Below the pieces are notes generated by a model, which was given only the letters and a program-made list of their open reading frames with translations, was not told where the DNA came from and ran no database searches. 27,637 nucleotides of DNA, taken from Blastomyces gilchristii SLH14081 (Eukaryota > Ascomycota > Eurotiomycetes > Onygenales > Ajellomycetaceae). How positions within the stretch are numbered: position 1 is the first letter of the stretch; each line of letters starts with the position of its first letter. The position numbers and the translations under genes were made by a program. The stretch spans positions 4,707,703-4,735,339 of the forward strand of contig NW_003101680.1 in NCBI RefSeq assembly GCF_000003855.2. Reading direction: 5' to 3'. Below are positions 1-9,593 of the stretch, piece by piece.

Positions 1-480
1 TTTCTTTTCAATCAAATTATGAAGAATATGATATTTAATCTTAATATGATGCAATCTTTATATTAAGAATTTCTTCTTTACTAGATTAATTGCTCTCTTA
101 TTATCAACTTATAGATGTGAGTATATTTTCACTTTTTCATCATTCATCAACTCAGTATTATATAATATATTATTTAATCAGATTATCTTACAAGCTGTTT
201 CACTAGCTGCAATATATTCAGCTTCTGTGATTAATTTAATAATAGATGTCTGTCTCTGCAACTGTTATAAGATCAGTGACTCATTAATTAATATAATATA
301 GTCAGTAGTCAATTTGTATTAAGAATTCACCTCTGCTCAGTCTGAATCACAGTATATTATAGAACTCAGACTTATATCACTGATCTTCTTTCTATATAAT
401 ATGTTATGATTTTTCATCTTCTTAATATAATATAGAACATGCTTCAATGCTGCTCAACATGCTTTGTATAAATATGAGTT
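1..480 (-). pseudogene. Copia RNase H domain relic
   Basis: Near 185-235 the minus strand reads ITEAEYIAASETAC, the Copia RNase H signature (usually STEAEYIAASEA). At 1-60 it reads HHIKIKYHILHNLIEKK, matching the family's terminal TKHIDIRYHFIRE block. RNase H would remove genomic RNA from the cDNA hybrid during reverse transcription in the cytoplasmic particle. The stretch has in-frame stops and no usable ORF. It is the most downstream part of the Copia polyprotein and continues off the left edge. Confidence 0.85.
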
Positions 481-499
481 AAAATGTGAGAGATAGTTG

Positions 500-1400
500 A
501 CTGTGAATGCCAGATCTGATTAGCTGCTTAAGATTAAATACTGTAATAATCTCAATTCTTGATAATATCTTATAGCTGTAAAGTTATTATTCAATTTATC
601 ATTCTCATCAGATGAAAACTTCAGTTATATATCTATTATTATTAAGATCTCTGCAGAATTCATCTTATTTATATCAAAATCTTCAAAATCTTCTTAATAT
701 AACAACTCTGTGTAATTACTAGATTATTATTTCTCTGATATTTAATCTTTATTTTAAGATATGACTTAATCTCTTTAATATTCTTTGTCTCAAATCTCTT
801 TGTAATCTCTCTTAATACTCAGTCTAATTACTGTTCTTAAGATTCTGTCATCTGATAATCATCAATATACAATGTCAGATAGATCTTATGAACAGAGTGA
901 TATAAAAATTCATCATCATAAGATGATATCTTAAATCTTAATGTGATGAGATATTCTGTTGCTAGGAAATATTATACTCTCACAGCTTGCTTCATTTTAT
1001 ATAGACTCTGATAGAGTAGTCTTATCAAGTTCTCTCTACTGTGCTTTACATCTGTAAGCAGTTGCATATAGATCATCTCATTCTGTGATAGTATATTATT
1101 CAAAAATGCGGATACATAGTCAATCAATTTAATCTTTCATTCTTTGATAGTTGATATAGTGAATAGACTATGTAATGTAGGCCCTGATACCACTGCAGTA
1201 TATAATCTCATATAATAAATACTCTGCTGTTGCAAGAACTCTCTAATCACTCAGTGAGCTCTAAAGTGAATAATTTCTCTCTTATTATTGAATTTCTGAT
1301 CATATACTCATTTATCTATAAGAATATTCATTTCTGAGATCTTCTCAATAATAATATATGTCTTCTTCTATTCAAATATCTTAATCTTCTTTTTCATTAT
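500..1400 (-). pseudogene. Copia reverse transcriptase relic
   Basis: The active-site motif is readable at 858-869 as YIDD, within YLTLYIDDYQMT, the Copia equivalent of YVDD. Upstream, near 1,098-1,126, the minus strand reads IDYVSAFLN followed by SQNEMIYMQL, matching the family's D-V-x-T-A-F-L-N-G and E-x-I-Y-M-x-Q-P blocks. Further upstream, near 1,180-1,200, lies YTAVVSGPTLHSLF (usually YSPVVxxxTLR). Function would be RNA-dependent DNA synthesis. In contrast to the Gypsy elements in this window, the catalytic Asp pair is intact, but stops before and after it break the frame. Confidence 0.88.
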
Positions 1401-1499
1401 CTTATGTTAATAGTCTCAGTCTGAGCTTCTCTTGACTTCTATCAGCATAGTTAATCAGTCTGTCAGAATATTTAGAATAGAATTATTCTTATTAACAGA

Positions 1500-2630
1500 G
1501 TCTTCAGACTCTTCATTCATAATAAGCTGTGTCTTATTATCTAGAAGATAGATTGAATCAATTACACTCTTTAAGTTCTTATTGATAATTATCTTTAAAG
1601 TATCTGACTTTTTCTTTGCTAGATATTATAGTAAGCAGTACTGTTATTTCTCTCTGATATTCAGAATATTCAATTTATTAGACAATTCATTGAATTCTCT
1701 CACTGTATTTACAGATGTATTTACACTCATATTAAGAGCTTTCATTAAAATATGATATCTTATACAATCTCAAGACAACATATAATAGAATCTCACATAT
1801 GATATTGATATAATTCTTGATATTCAATCAGCTGTTATTTCTTGTTATCAGTTCTATTCATAAGTTTATTCAATACTTTCAAATTCTTCTTATAGATCTT
1901 GCATTCTCATCTTCATATTCAATGAACAGAAGATTGCATCTCAGTTCACACTTTAAAAGATATAAGTGATGTTTCTTTCTTACATTTAAATATCTTTATT
2001 AATATTGAGAATGTGTTAATTATCATAATTACAGCTTGTATTGCTTTATCTCAAAGTTCTCTTTCTAATTCACTATTAAATAGTAGACTTCATATCTTTT
2101 CTGTAACTATTTAATTCACATGTTCTACTGAGTTATTTAATTATGATGTATCAGATATAGTCATTTCATACATTATTTCTTTACTCTGATAGTAGATCTT
2201 AAGTTCTTGACTTTTGAACTCTTCTTCATCATTTCACTGTAGAATTTCAACTTAATATTGTATAATTATCTTAATACTTATAATAAAGTTTATTAATCTT
2301 ACAGTAGATTCTCTCTTTCTTATTATAAGAATTACTCATTTATAACAGATTGTATTATCTGTTATACTCAATCAGTAACTTATATCTTCTCTAGTGAAAG
2401 TATCATTTCTGTTGAAAAGTGTTTTTTCATTCTCTATCAGATTAATGAAGAATCTCATTACTGACTTAATAACTCATATTATAGATATAAAGATTGAATA
2501 TATTATTTTTATCTGAACACAGACTTTACAGAATGATAAAGCTTATTAATTAATAATTCTCATCTCTAAATATGAATTTATCATTATTTTTATAATATTG
2601 ATAAGATTTAAATGTTCTAGCTTTTAATGT
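1500..2630 (-). pseudogene. Copia integrase relic with HHCC zinc finger
   Basis: The zinc-binding end is recognisable as LEHLNLINI (normally LGHLN) near 2,602-2,620 and CKVCVQIK (normally CxxCxxGK) near 2,510-2,530, both on the minus strand. The catalytic core end appears near 2,080-2,155 as SDTS-x-LNNSVEHVN, the counterpart of the TPELNGVAERxN block that holds the catalytic Glu, followed by TEKI-x-SLLFNSEL. Known role: insertion of element cDNA into the chromosome. Several Trp and Gln positions are stops, and the frame changes along the domain. Identification rests on motif order, not on an intact ORF. Confidence 0.82.
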
Positions 2631-2704
2631 TATTACATTATTATAAGTTCTATAATCTTTATATTATTTCTTTCAGATAGTATTAATATTATGTCATCTT
2701 TCAT

Positions 2705-3150
2705 CTATAATATATTTACAGATTCAAAATTATTATTAAGTATAGCAAACTGAATCAAGTCTCTGTATATAATCAGTCTTTTCATCTTATAGATATTATT
2801 CTCATTTAATCTTACTGTAAATGAGAACATGTGATCAGAAGACATAATCAATATAGTATAATTATTTTCATATATTAACTGCTTATAGATATAACTCTGA
2901 TATATAAGCTTACTCATACTCATGAGATTCACTTCTAACTTCAGAATATAGCAGATATTATTTAACAGTATATCTGTCTCTTTCACTGAAATCTTTATAT
3001 CTTCTATAGCTGTAGCAGAAATCATCATTTTATCTATTATTTTCAACATCACTTTCATCTTCTGAGATTTTATTATAATAAGATCTCTGTGAGGTGTGAT
3101 ATAAGTGTCTGATTCAAAGTCTAGAATTCAGATATTTTTTTCTATCTAAT
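2705..3150 (-). pseudogene. Copia protease / GAG-pre-integrase junction, longest surviving open stretch of the element
   Basis: An open stretch of 117 codons remains at 2,705-3,058. It contains ILLNNICYILKLEVNLMSMS, which fits the Copia pattern V-x-L-x-N-V-L-Y-V-P-x-L-x-x-N-L-L-S-V-S-K-L. Just upstream, at about 3,085-3,135, the minus strand reads ILDFESDTYITPHRDLI. This corresponds to the aspartic protease block W-I-L-D-S-G-A-S-x-H-x-T-P; the catalytic Asp remains but the following Ser-Gly has become Phe-Glu. The Met at 3,058 is internal to the old polyprotein and is not a real start. Confidence 0.82.
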
Positions 3151-3229
3151 TACTCACATATATCTTTTCTTTGATATAAAATACTTACTTTATAATATTG
3201 TGAATAGAAGTAGTATCTGTATTCTCTGT

Positions 3230-4540
3230 ATTCTTATCTTTATTCTTATTTCTATTAATGTTGAAATTCAAATTTAAAGAATGTTTCTCAGAGTATTTCT
3301 TTTAACAGTCAGTCTGAATATGATCAATCTTTTGACAATAATAGTAGATTCTTATATTATTATCTCTATATTCAGATTTGAATTCAGTGTTCTTATTCTT
3401 ATCATTATCTTTCTCTTTGTTCTTATCTTTCTTATTCTTATCTTACATGTTATTGATAGAATTTCTAAATATATCAGTATTTACTTCATTTACAGCAGAG
3501 AGCTGTAAAAGAATATCATAGTACAGACTTATAAAATTATTCTCTAAGAGTTAAGTATTATCTTTATTAATTTAATTTATTTAATTTCTTATAAATAAGA
3601 CTTAATCTCTGTTAACTTCTATAAGCAGTCTATTGAAAAACATAACATTCAGAACCTCATATTCTAGATAAATATAATTAATTCTTATAGTAATCAGATA
3701 TTCAATGAAAGCTCTGTTAAATTCTTTACTTTTAAAGATTATTTTAATAAGCTCTTTAAATAAATAAGTTCTATATATAGCAGATCTCTTGAAAAAGTTA
3801 TTCTCTATAATAGTTTATAAAGTATAAGCTGATAATTTAAACTTCTTAAGTATAGTGAAATGAGTCTTGATCTGTAGAGTAATTATAGATTATATATAAT
3901 TATATAATCAAAGATTATGTTCTTTTCAGAAATATTATATATTTATAGTAATATTCTTATTAAGATTATTATCTTTAAGAATATTATCAGTTTCAGACTA
4001 CTCTACAGTTAAAAGAATTTTCTCTCTTTATATTAAGTAGTTAATAAATTTAGTGAGAACTATTAATCTTTTACTAAGTCTTACTTAGCTTCTGAATTCT
4101 TCAAGAACTTTTATTATAATAGATATCTTTTCTTTTTATTAAAGATATTCTATCAGATCTGCTTTTATCTTATTATCTATAGAGTTATTTCTACTAATCT
4201 TTATTCACTCAATCTCATACTGAAGTCTTATAATTTCTAGTCTTATATAAGTCTTCTTACTTACTGAGCTATTATTATTTCAGTTACTTAAGTCTCTTAT
4301 ATTATCTAATATCTCACTGATATCTTCAACTGAGTCTTTATATATATTGAACTTATCAAACTGTTTCTCTGTAATAATTTCATTCAGCTCAAATATCTCT
4401 GAGACAGTCACTTTTCAGTTTATTACAGATATTAATAAGCTCATACTCAATTCTTCTTATACTTCAGATATTTATGAATTTCTTCTTCTATATATTGACA
4501 TGTAATTCTTTATTAAGTCAGGCTTTTCACCTGATCTCAG
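3230..4540 (-). pseudogene. Copia gag relic with damaged CCHC knuckle
   Basis: A zinc knuckle is visible on the minus strand near 3,285-3,335 as YYYCQKIDHIQTDC. The usual form is C-x-x-C-x-x-x-G-H-x-x-x-x-C; here the first Cys reads Tyr and the Gly reads Asp, both explained by G-to-A changes. A basic tail (KKYSEKH) follows. Upstream to about 4,540 is weak coding-like sequence with a possible start near 4,503 (MSIYRRRNS). Gag would form the particle and bind RNA. The gag body was assigned by position, because it is too mutated for direct recognition. Confidence 0.65.
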
Positions 4541-4655
4541 GTTCATCATAAGTTCAATTAATTAATAAAAAACATCTAGACATGTGTAATGATATGTGAA
4601 GACATAGTTGACACATTATTGCAGTTATTTGTTGCTTGTGAAGGGCTTCATAACC

Positions 4656-4836
4656 TCTTGAAGAATAACATTGTTGTGTTGTTTGTGTGTAATCTATCTA
4701 CACGAGTTACACTAAATGGATAGGTTGGGGTGGCACGTGACTAGGGTAGGTGTAGTAATCACCAACACAACCTATCCATTTAGTGTAACTCGCGTAGTTA
4801 GATTACAACACAACACAACAACGTTATCCTCCAAGA
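4656..4836. repeat. Long terminal inverted repeat, 72/69-bp arms with a 40-bp loop (MITE-like or LTR fragment)
   Basis: The arm at 4,656-4,727 and the reverse complement of 4,768-4,836 align almost throughout. Both start TCTTGRAGRATAACRTTG and end in an identical stretch, GTTACACTAAATGGATAGG plus TTG. The right arm lacks 4 bp in a GT run. At several positions the left arm has A where the right has G, as hypermutation would produce. The loop is GC-richer and includes CACGTG. No target duplication was found. It could be a foldback MITE, or part of a Copia 5' LTR, since Copia gag starts only about 100 bp away. Confidence 0.85.
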
Positions 4837-5498
4837 TTTAATGTTTCCCCGCCATTTCGGATTACGTTGATTACTCCCGACGTAGTTAATGAACAAATAG
4901 CTAGACTGTACTCTTTTCCCGTTTGTAAAATTTTATAGTTGCATCAGAAGCGTCGCGGCCTATTTCTATTTAGAATTACTTAAACAAAATTTAGATTAGT
5001 CTCCTTAGACTATAGTTACAGTAAGTTCTTGAAATTTCTTTTTAGTGAGGAAAATAGAAGCAAAATAAGAGGACAGAGATTGTAGAGATTGATGATGATC
5101 TTTAACACAGCAGGTTGATTGGTGTACATTAAACCTAAATTGGAATAACCGACATTCCTCAAAATATTATTTCAATTCCCCTATTTTGTTCGCGCTTATT
5201 GCCATTCCGTCGCGATCAAATAGGATTAATCTTGGTTCCTGGCGGCTCTAACTATCCGTTCCCACATTCGCGTTCTTGCATCAAAGCCAAGCCGGATCAA
5301 CCTTTGACCATAATCCTATATATCATCTGTTCCCAGCGAGCTATCTTCTCTCGCAAGTATCACACATCATAAACTCCTAACCATTCTGCACTTTTGTTCC
5401 CGTGTTTGCTTTCATCACATAACTTACCAACCGAACTTTTCTCCCCAACTTCTAATTAACCTCGCGCCTACACAACAACGGTCTTTTATGCCGTCAAA
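4837..5498 (+). promoter_or_regulatory. Upstream region of the kinase gene, probable promoter and 5' UTR
   Basis: Composition returns to normal here, with CpG present and no RIP-like skew. Candidate elements seen are two reversed CCAAT boxes (ATTGG at 5,118-5,122 and 5,139-5,143) and a TATA-like TATATAT at 5,317-5,323, about 180 bp before the start codon. A pyrimidine-rich stretch follows at about 5,330-5,460, typical of fungal transcription starts. No other gene was recognised in the interval. The assignments are pattern-based only. Confidence 0.5.
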
Positions 5499-5550
5499 AT
5501 GGCGGGACTTTCACAAGAAGATCGCAACATTATCAAGAACCATCCTCTAG
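5488..5550 (+). other. Short overlapping upstream ORF (20 codons)
   Basis: An ATG at 5,488 lies 11 bases before the kinase ATG in another frame and reads to TAG at 5,548-5,550, so it overlaps the start of the kinase ORF. Its context (TTTATGC) is poor, whereas the kinase ATG context (GTCAAAATGG, A at -3 and G at +4) is strong. Leaky scanning could therefore limit kinase translation. It matters only if the transcript start lies upstream of 5,488. Confidence 0.35.
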
Positions 5551-7889
5551 CCAACTTAGTCGATCATTTACGAGGCGCGCTTCAACAAGCCGAAAGACAA
5601 TATGAGAATGATGGCGCTGATGAGAGCCAGGACCAGCTCTATCGAAATGCGATTTCAAAACTCCTCTCTGCTTTACAGGGAGAGGAAGCGGCGCTCAATA
5701 TTCGCTCACGAATAAGCAATGGAAATGTGGCTTCTGATATAGCAAATCTGTTTACGAGCCTTCAACGGGCCAACTTCAGCTACAAGCACTACAGGCGGCT
5801 GGTACATCTGGTCATCCAAAGGCTTCCCCCCACTGAGTCCCAGAACGTCGAAACCTGGAACTTCGACGTCTGGAACGCCGTCTTTGGTCTTATTGACACC
5901 GTCTCGCGAGGCACTCCCCCCCCTCCTCCTCATCCTACATCGATCCAACAGACGCTCTGGCTGCGTAACACTAGCAGTTTCGTCAATTCTACAGAATATC
6001 GAAAGCACGTTGACATTGTGCTGAAGGAGGAACTTGGGGAGATACACGTCGACATCCCTAGATTCTTTGACGCATACTTTGGAGACATTCCACAACTCAC
6101 TGCAGTTTCACAAGCGGTGTTGGAGGAGTGTGAGAAGGGAGACAGCCCCCTTTACCATGAAGACGAGGGCTGGAAAGGCTGGCCTGAACTTGCAGCAGAA
6201 AGAGATGTTCTGAAATGGCTGGCTAACATCATCGCTGAGCTTGTACAATTAGCTGAAGCACAAGAGCAGTCCTGGAAGATCGACCGCAGACCTCTCGCAC
6301 AGCCAAGCCAGCCACTACAAGGGTCTGTCGCGGAGAGAAAGCTCGATGTTGGGTTTGTTGATAATCTGACGGCCACAGAGGACTCCAGATGTCACTGGTC
6401 GCAGATCCTGGTGCCAGGGGAGCTGAAAAATGACCCGAAATACGACAGGAAATCCGGTGCATGGTTTGATCTTGGCAGGTACGCCCGAGAGGTCCTTGCT
6501 GCGCAGGACACCCGTCGTTTTGTGCTTGGGTTCACCCTCTGCGGGCCATTCCTACGACTGTGGAACTTTGACCGTCTGGGCGGGATCGCATCGGAGGAAT
6601 TCAATATCAACCAGGACGGCCTTCAATTTGTGTCTGTTATCCTTGGATTCCTCTTGATGAACCGGAAACAACTTGGGTTTGATCCTACCATCATCACGAC
6701 CGGGACCGAACGGTATATCGAAATTGAGAAGAATGGTATGAAGGAACGGCTGATCATCGACGAGATTGTTGGACGAGCACGCTGTGTTGCCGGGCGAGCC
6801 ACAACATGCTGGAAGGTATACTGTGAGACAGACAAATCACGGACGCCGCTGGTTGTCAAGGACTCCTGGCAGTATCCGGAACGCACTGAGGAAGGAGAGT
6901 TGCTGCGAGAGGCGATGGCGAAGGGGGTCAAGAATGTTGCAAGGTATTATCACCATGAGACAGTTCGCATTGATGACAAGGATGATGATGTCTTGGCTAT
7001 CCGAAAAGGCCTCAGTATTCCGATTTCAAAAGATGAGAAGGGTGGTTTTAAGGCAACAGTGCAGCGTAGTAGGTCTCAAAGGGAACAAAAGCGCCAGGGC
7101 AGCAGCACGGGCCAGAAACGATCCTCTGACTGTGTGGACATGGCATTTCCTCCTCCCTCAAGTAAACGTACCCAGTCAAGTTCTCTGTCCAAATCTGCCG
7201 ACGGCTCTACCCGACGCAATCGAGTTCACCGCCGCATTGTTATCCGGGATTGTGGGAAACCAATCTATGAGAGTAGCTCAAAGTCTACACTTCTCACTGG
7301 GCTGGCCTGCTGTATTGATGGATACATGTCGCTCCATGATGTGGCTGGCCTCATCCAATGTGACATTTCCCCCCGGAACCTGATGGTGAACGAGGACAAG
7401 GATAACCCTTCATGGCCTGCCTTTCTGATCGACCTTGACCTGGCCATCAAGACACAACAGGACGGGTCTTCCGGCGCCCGGGGCAAGACAGGCACCAGGG
7501 CATTCATGGCCATCGGTGTCTTGTACGGTGAAAAGCATTGTTTCATGCATGATCTGGAGTCATTCTTCTGGGTTCTGTTCTGGATATGCATTCACTATGA
7601 AGGCCCAGGGAAGGGGAGCACTGTCAAACGGTTTGAGAAATGGAATTATATGGGCACTGAAGAGCTGGCGGCTGCGAAGCAAGGAGTGATAAGTGAGGAA
7701 GAAGATTTTGTTCGGATTGCACAAGGCTATTTTACTCCGTATTATCGATCATTGATCCCTTGCGTCAACCGGTTGCGGCGCCTTGTCTTTCCAGACGGCG
7801 GACGGTGGAAGAAACCAAATCCCAACCTACCCCGGAACATGATTGAAACGCTTCAAGATGCACAATATAACTCAGATGCAGTAAATTAA
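5499..7889 (+). CDS. FunK1-type fungal-specific protein kinase, 796 aa, intact single exon
   Basis: This is a predicted serine/threonine kinase of the fungal FunK1 family (Pkinase_fungal). The N-terminal family region includes GELK at about residues 307-310 and the block from GFTLCG (about 344) through LRLWNFDR to LGFDPTI. The N-lobe has VVKDSW with the likely ATP-binding Lys454 and a Glu-rich helix after it. A Lys/Ser-rich insert (about 508-580) looks disordered and may carry a nuclear localisation signal. The catalytic loop is QCDISPRN (Asp622, Asn627), the DFG equivalent is DLD (Asp645), and helix F has HDLESFFWVLFW (Asp685). The usual HRD/HGD start reads QCD. The start at 5,499 has a good Kozak context and no introns are needed. 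Length is normal for the family. No neighbour suggests a substrate, and expression is unknown. Confidence 0.9.
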   Translation: MAGLSQEDRNIIKNHPLANLVDHLRGALQQAERQYENDGADESQDQLYRNAISKLLSALQGEEAALNIRSRISNGNVASDIANLFTSLQRANFSYKHYRRLVHLVIQRLPPTESQNVETWNFDVWNAVFGLIDTVSRGTPPPPPHPTSIQQTLWLRNTSSFVNSTEYRKHVDIVLKEELGEIHVDIPRFFDAYFGDIPQLTAVSQAVLEECEKGDSPLYHEDEGWKGWPELAAERDVLKWLANIIAELVQLAEAQEQSWKIDRRPLAQPSQPLQGSVAERKLDVGFVDNLTATEDSRCHWSQILVPGELKNDPKYDRKSGAWFDLGRYAREVLAAQDTRRFVLGFTLCGPFLRLWNFDRLGGIASEEFNINQDGLQFVSVILGFLLMNRKQLGFDPTIITTGTERYIEIEKNGMKERLIIDEIVGRARCVAGRATTCWKVYCETDKSRTPLVVKDSWQYPERTEEGELLREAMAKGVKNVARYYHHETVRIDDKDDDVLAIRKGLSIPISKDEKGGFKATVQRSRSQREQKRQGSSTGQKRSSDCVDMAFPPPSSKRTQSSSLSKSADGSTRRNRVHRRIVIRDCGKPIYESSSKSTLLTGLACCIDGYMSLHDVAGLIQCDISPRNLMVNEDKDNPSWPAFLIDLDLAIKTQQDGSSGARGKTGTRAFMAIGVLYGEKHCFMHDLESFFWVLFWICIHYEGPGKGSTVKRFEKWNYMGTEELAAAKQGVISEEEDFVRIAQGYFTPYYRSLIPCVNRLRRLVFPDGGRWKKPNPNLPRNMIETLQDAQYNSDAVN

Positions 7890-8247
7890 TACAAATTTAT
7901 TCTTTTACGGGTTACGTTCCATCGTTTCTAGATGATTTTCTTCAGTAGCTTGGATTGCCTTGTTTTGTCTTTTGATATAGCATTCTTTCACTAATATATG
8001 GATTGAGTCTAGAGGAAAACCATACGAGGTGTACTGTTTCATTATGAAAAGGCAGAATTTTTGTTGGAGTGCCACAAGGCTCAAAAAGGTTGTATGATTC
8101 TATTATTCAGGTGTTTAGCGTAGACCAGGGGGCTCAAGGCTAATAAAGCCCGCTCTTCTCCTGCTTTGCTTCTATCACTCCATCTTCCCTTTTCTTCTCA
8201 CAGAGGCCACCTCAGCTTTGTAAACCATTCAATGTCACATCTTCACC
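7890..8247 (+). other. 3' flank of the kinase gene; possible poly(A) signal and pyrimidine-rich leader
   Basis: This is normal-composition sequence with no ORF of note. An AATAAA at 8,142-8,147 could act as a poly(A) signal for the kinase, though it is 250 bp past the stop and fungal signals are degenerate. From about 8,150 to 8,215 the plus strand is strongly CT-rich and ends in TTCTCACAG, which resembles either a fungal 5' UTR or an intron 3' end leading into the ATG at 8,248. Confidence 0.4.
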
Positions 8248-8388
8248 ATGAGCACTGGGACAACTCAAGCTCATAATATCAAGAAATCAGAGACTGGCTC
8301 AGTGAACAGCAGAAGTGACAGTGGTTCAAGTTCTGTCACAGATGCAACAGAAACTCTCATCATTCTATTAATAACAGGTTATAACTGA
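8248..8388 (+). pseudogene. Short gene-like start (46 codons) truncated at the composition boundary
   Basis: The ATG at 8,248 sits in CTTCACCATGA, a good fungal start context, after a CT-rich leader. It opens a frame beginning MSTGTTQAHNIKKSE and continuing with Ser/Thr-rich sequence, closed by TGA at 8,386-8,388. Codon-like composition is normal to about 8,360 and then switches abruptly to the hypermutated type. I do not recognise the protein. It may be the 5' end of a host gene cut by transposon insertion, or the first codons of a retroelement gag. It is not likely to make a functional product. Confidence 0.3.
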
Positions 8389-8479
8389 CATCTGAATGTA
8401 GAAAAGAATGATAGCAAAGATTAAAAAATAATCATGATTGAGAGAATTCAGCATCAGAGCTTCATTAAATCTAAGAATA

Positions 8480-9130
8480 ATAACTCTATGAGTACTCTCT
8501 GAATAAGTATCTATTAAATTCTGAAGATTATACACTGTTTATCAACTACTTATCACTCTGAGACTGATGATATATCAGAATGAATAATTCAGACTGTAAA
8601 GAATTATCTTTATAAGTTCTGTAATTACTTATAAGATGATTGATATGATCTTCTTTTATATACAGAGATTATTATTAATGATTAGAATACTGTTTTAACA
8701 GATATAAGTCTGTTCTTTCTTACACATAAATATTACATGAAGATGTTAAATCTTTTAGAGATTATACATTTTATATTAAATCTCTGCAGTTCAATTCAGA
8801 TCACTGATAATATAGTAATAAAGCTTTAAAATATCTGTGACTGAGCAGAAGTCTTCATAATAAGTGTTAAATAAGATTAAGAGAATTAAATTAATGTTCA
8901 CTGAGACTCTGCTGAGTAATATAAAATAGAAGATCTGATATGATTAAATCTTAAGAATATATAAATCACATACTTATCTCATACACTGAATTACTGTTAT
9001 ATTAAATATAAAGTGATAGAAGTTTTAGACAGTTATAACTACTATCTTGACATATTATCAGAGATTTATAATGTCTTTTATATAAGCTTGCTTTACTGTG
9101 TTATCACTGACTTATTCTCTTCTTAACTGA
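8480..9130 (+). pseudogene. Chromovirus A integrase relic (core end and GPY/F-like C-terminus)
   Basis: The plus strand near 8,545-8,580 reads STTYHSETDDISE, matching the integrase block L-S-T-A-Y-H-P-E-T-D-G-Q-T-E-R that contains the catalytic Glu; the final Glu is recognisable but a stop follows. Near 9,000-9,090 it reads KYKVIEVLDSYNYYLDILSE then IYNVFYISLL, the GPY/F-type module (family: GPFKVLEVLxxYNYRLDLPxxIHxVFHVSLL). The same motifs are found inverted in copy B. Frames are broken by stops. Confidence 0.82.
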
Positions 9131-9138
9131 CTTCTGAC
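9131..9138 (+). repeat. Left 8-bp target duplication of the hAT composite (CTTCTGAC)
   Basis: CTTCTGAC here is repeated exactly at 10,184-10,191, either side of the insertion. The matching uninterrupted site in copy B (minus strand, about 14,500-14,515) reads AACTGATTTCTGACTGA, giving an empty site. Eight base pairs is the duplication length made by hAT transposases. Confidence 0.85.
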
Positions 9139-9273
9139 TAGACTGACCGTGTGACTGTGTCTGAGATCAGAATCAGAATATTTAATGATTTCATTATCAA
9201 TTCAACTAATCTCATTACACAGTTTTAACATGAGATAGTAGTCTTATACTGTCTCAGTGAGACTTACTGTCTA
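9139..9273 (+). mobile_element. Left MITE-like unit, 135 bp (TAGACT...TGTCTA)
   Basis: This unit and the reverse complement of 10,026-10,165 are diverged copies: they share long blocks such as ATCAGAATCAGAATATTTAA and ACTGTCTCAGTGAGACT. Both have TAGACT-type ends. The outer end here is also the outer end of the whole hAT composite, directly abutting the CTTCTGAC duplication, while no 8-bp duplication surrounds this unit on its own. Confidence 0.72.
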
Positions 9274-9566
9274 CTCTTATTATATTTTTCAAATAAGATT
9301 ATAATTTTCACTTCTTAATTTAAATTATTTTTATTATTTTAAATGACTTTAAATCTTATTTGAGCATTATTAAAAAGTGTTACTTTTTAAAAAATTAAAA
9401 ATAGTCTAAAAAAACCTTAAAATATCTAAAAATAGTAACTTTATACTAAGAATGAGACTAAATGCAATCAAATAAAATCACTTTCTTATTTTTTCTAAGT
9501 TATAATCTCATTTTAAGATCTGATATATAGTCACTTTACATGTTTTTTTAATAATTAGTCTCAGTG

Positions 9567-9593
9567 ATTATTATTATTATTATTATTATTATT
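9567..9593. repeat. (ATT)n microsatellite, 3' tail of the SINE
   Basis: This is an uninterrupted run of ATT units on the plus strand (AAT on the element's strand). LINE-type tails of the same unit occur at about 11,050-11,068 and 26,120-26,134, which supports a shared retrotransposition machinery. Confidence 0.85.

Larger units (their letters stand above)
1..4560 (-). mobile_element. Degenerate Copia (Ty1/copia) LTR retrotransposon, cut by the left window edge
   Basis: Read on the minus strand, the domain order from high to low coordinate is gag, aspartic protease, GAG-pre-integrase zinc finger, integrase, reverse transcriptase, RNase H. Integrase before RT is the diagnostic Copia order. The RNase H C-terminal end lies at the window edge, so the 3' end and 3' LTR are outside. 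A 5' LTR was not proven; it may overlap the inverted-repeat region at 4,656-4,836. All frames carry many stops and frameshifts, CpG and GpG/CpC are almost absent, and only one open stretch above 100 codons remains. It is a dead element. Confidence 0.9.

Noticed and set aside
3281..3508. 75-codon plus-strand ORF rich in Ile/Leu/Phe, membrane-protein-like
   Set aside because: It is antisense to the Copia gag zinc-knuckle region; hydrophobicity is a by-product of AT-rich codons.
5706..7689. Several 72-205-codon ORFs in other frames across the kinase gene
   Set aside because: Shadows of the 796-codon FunK1 frame, which alone contains family motifs and proper codon use.
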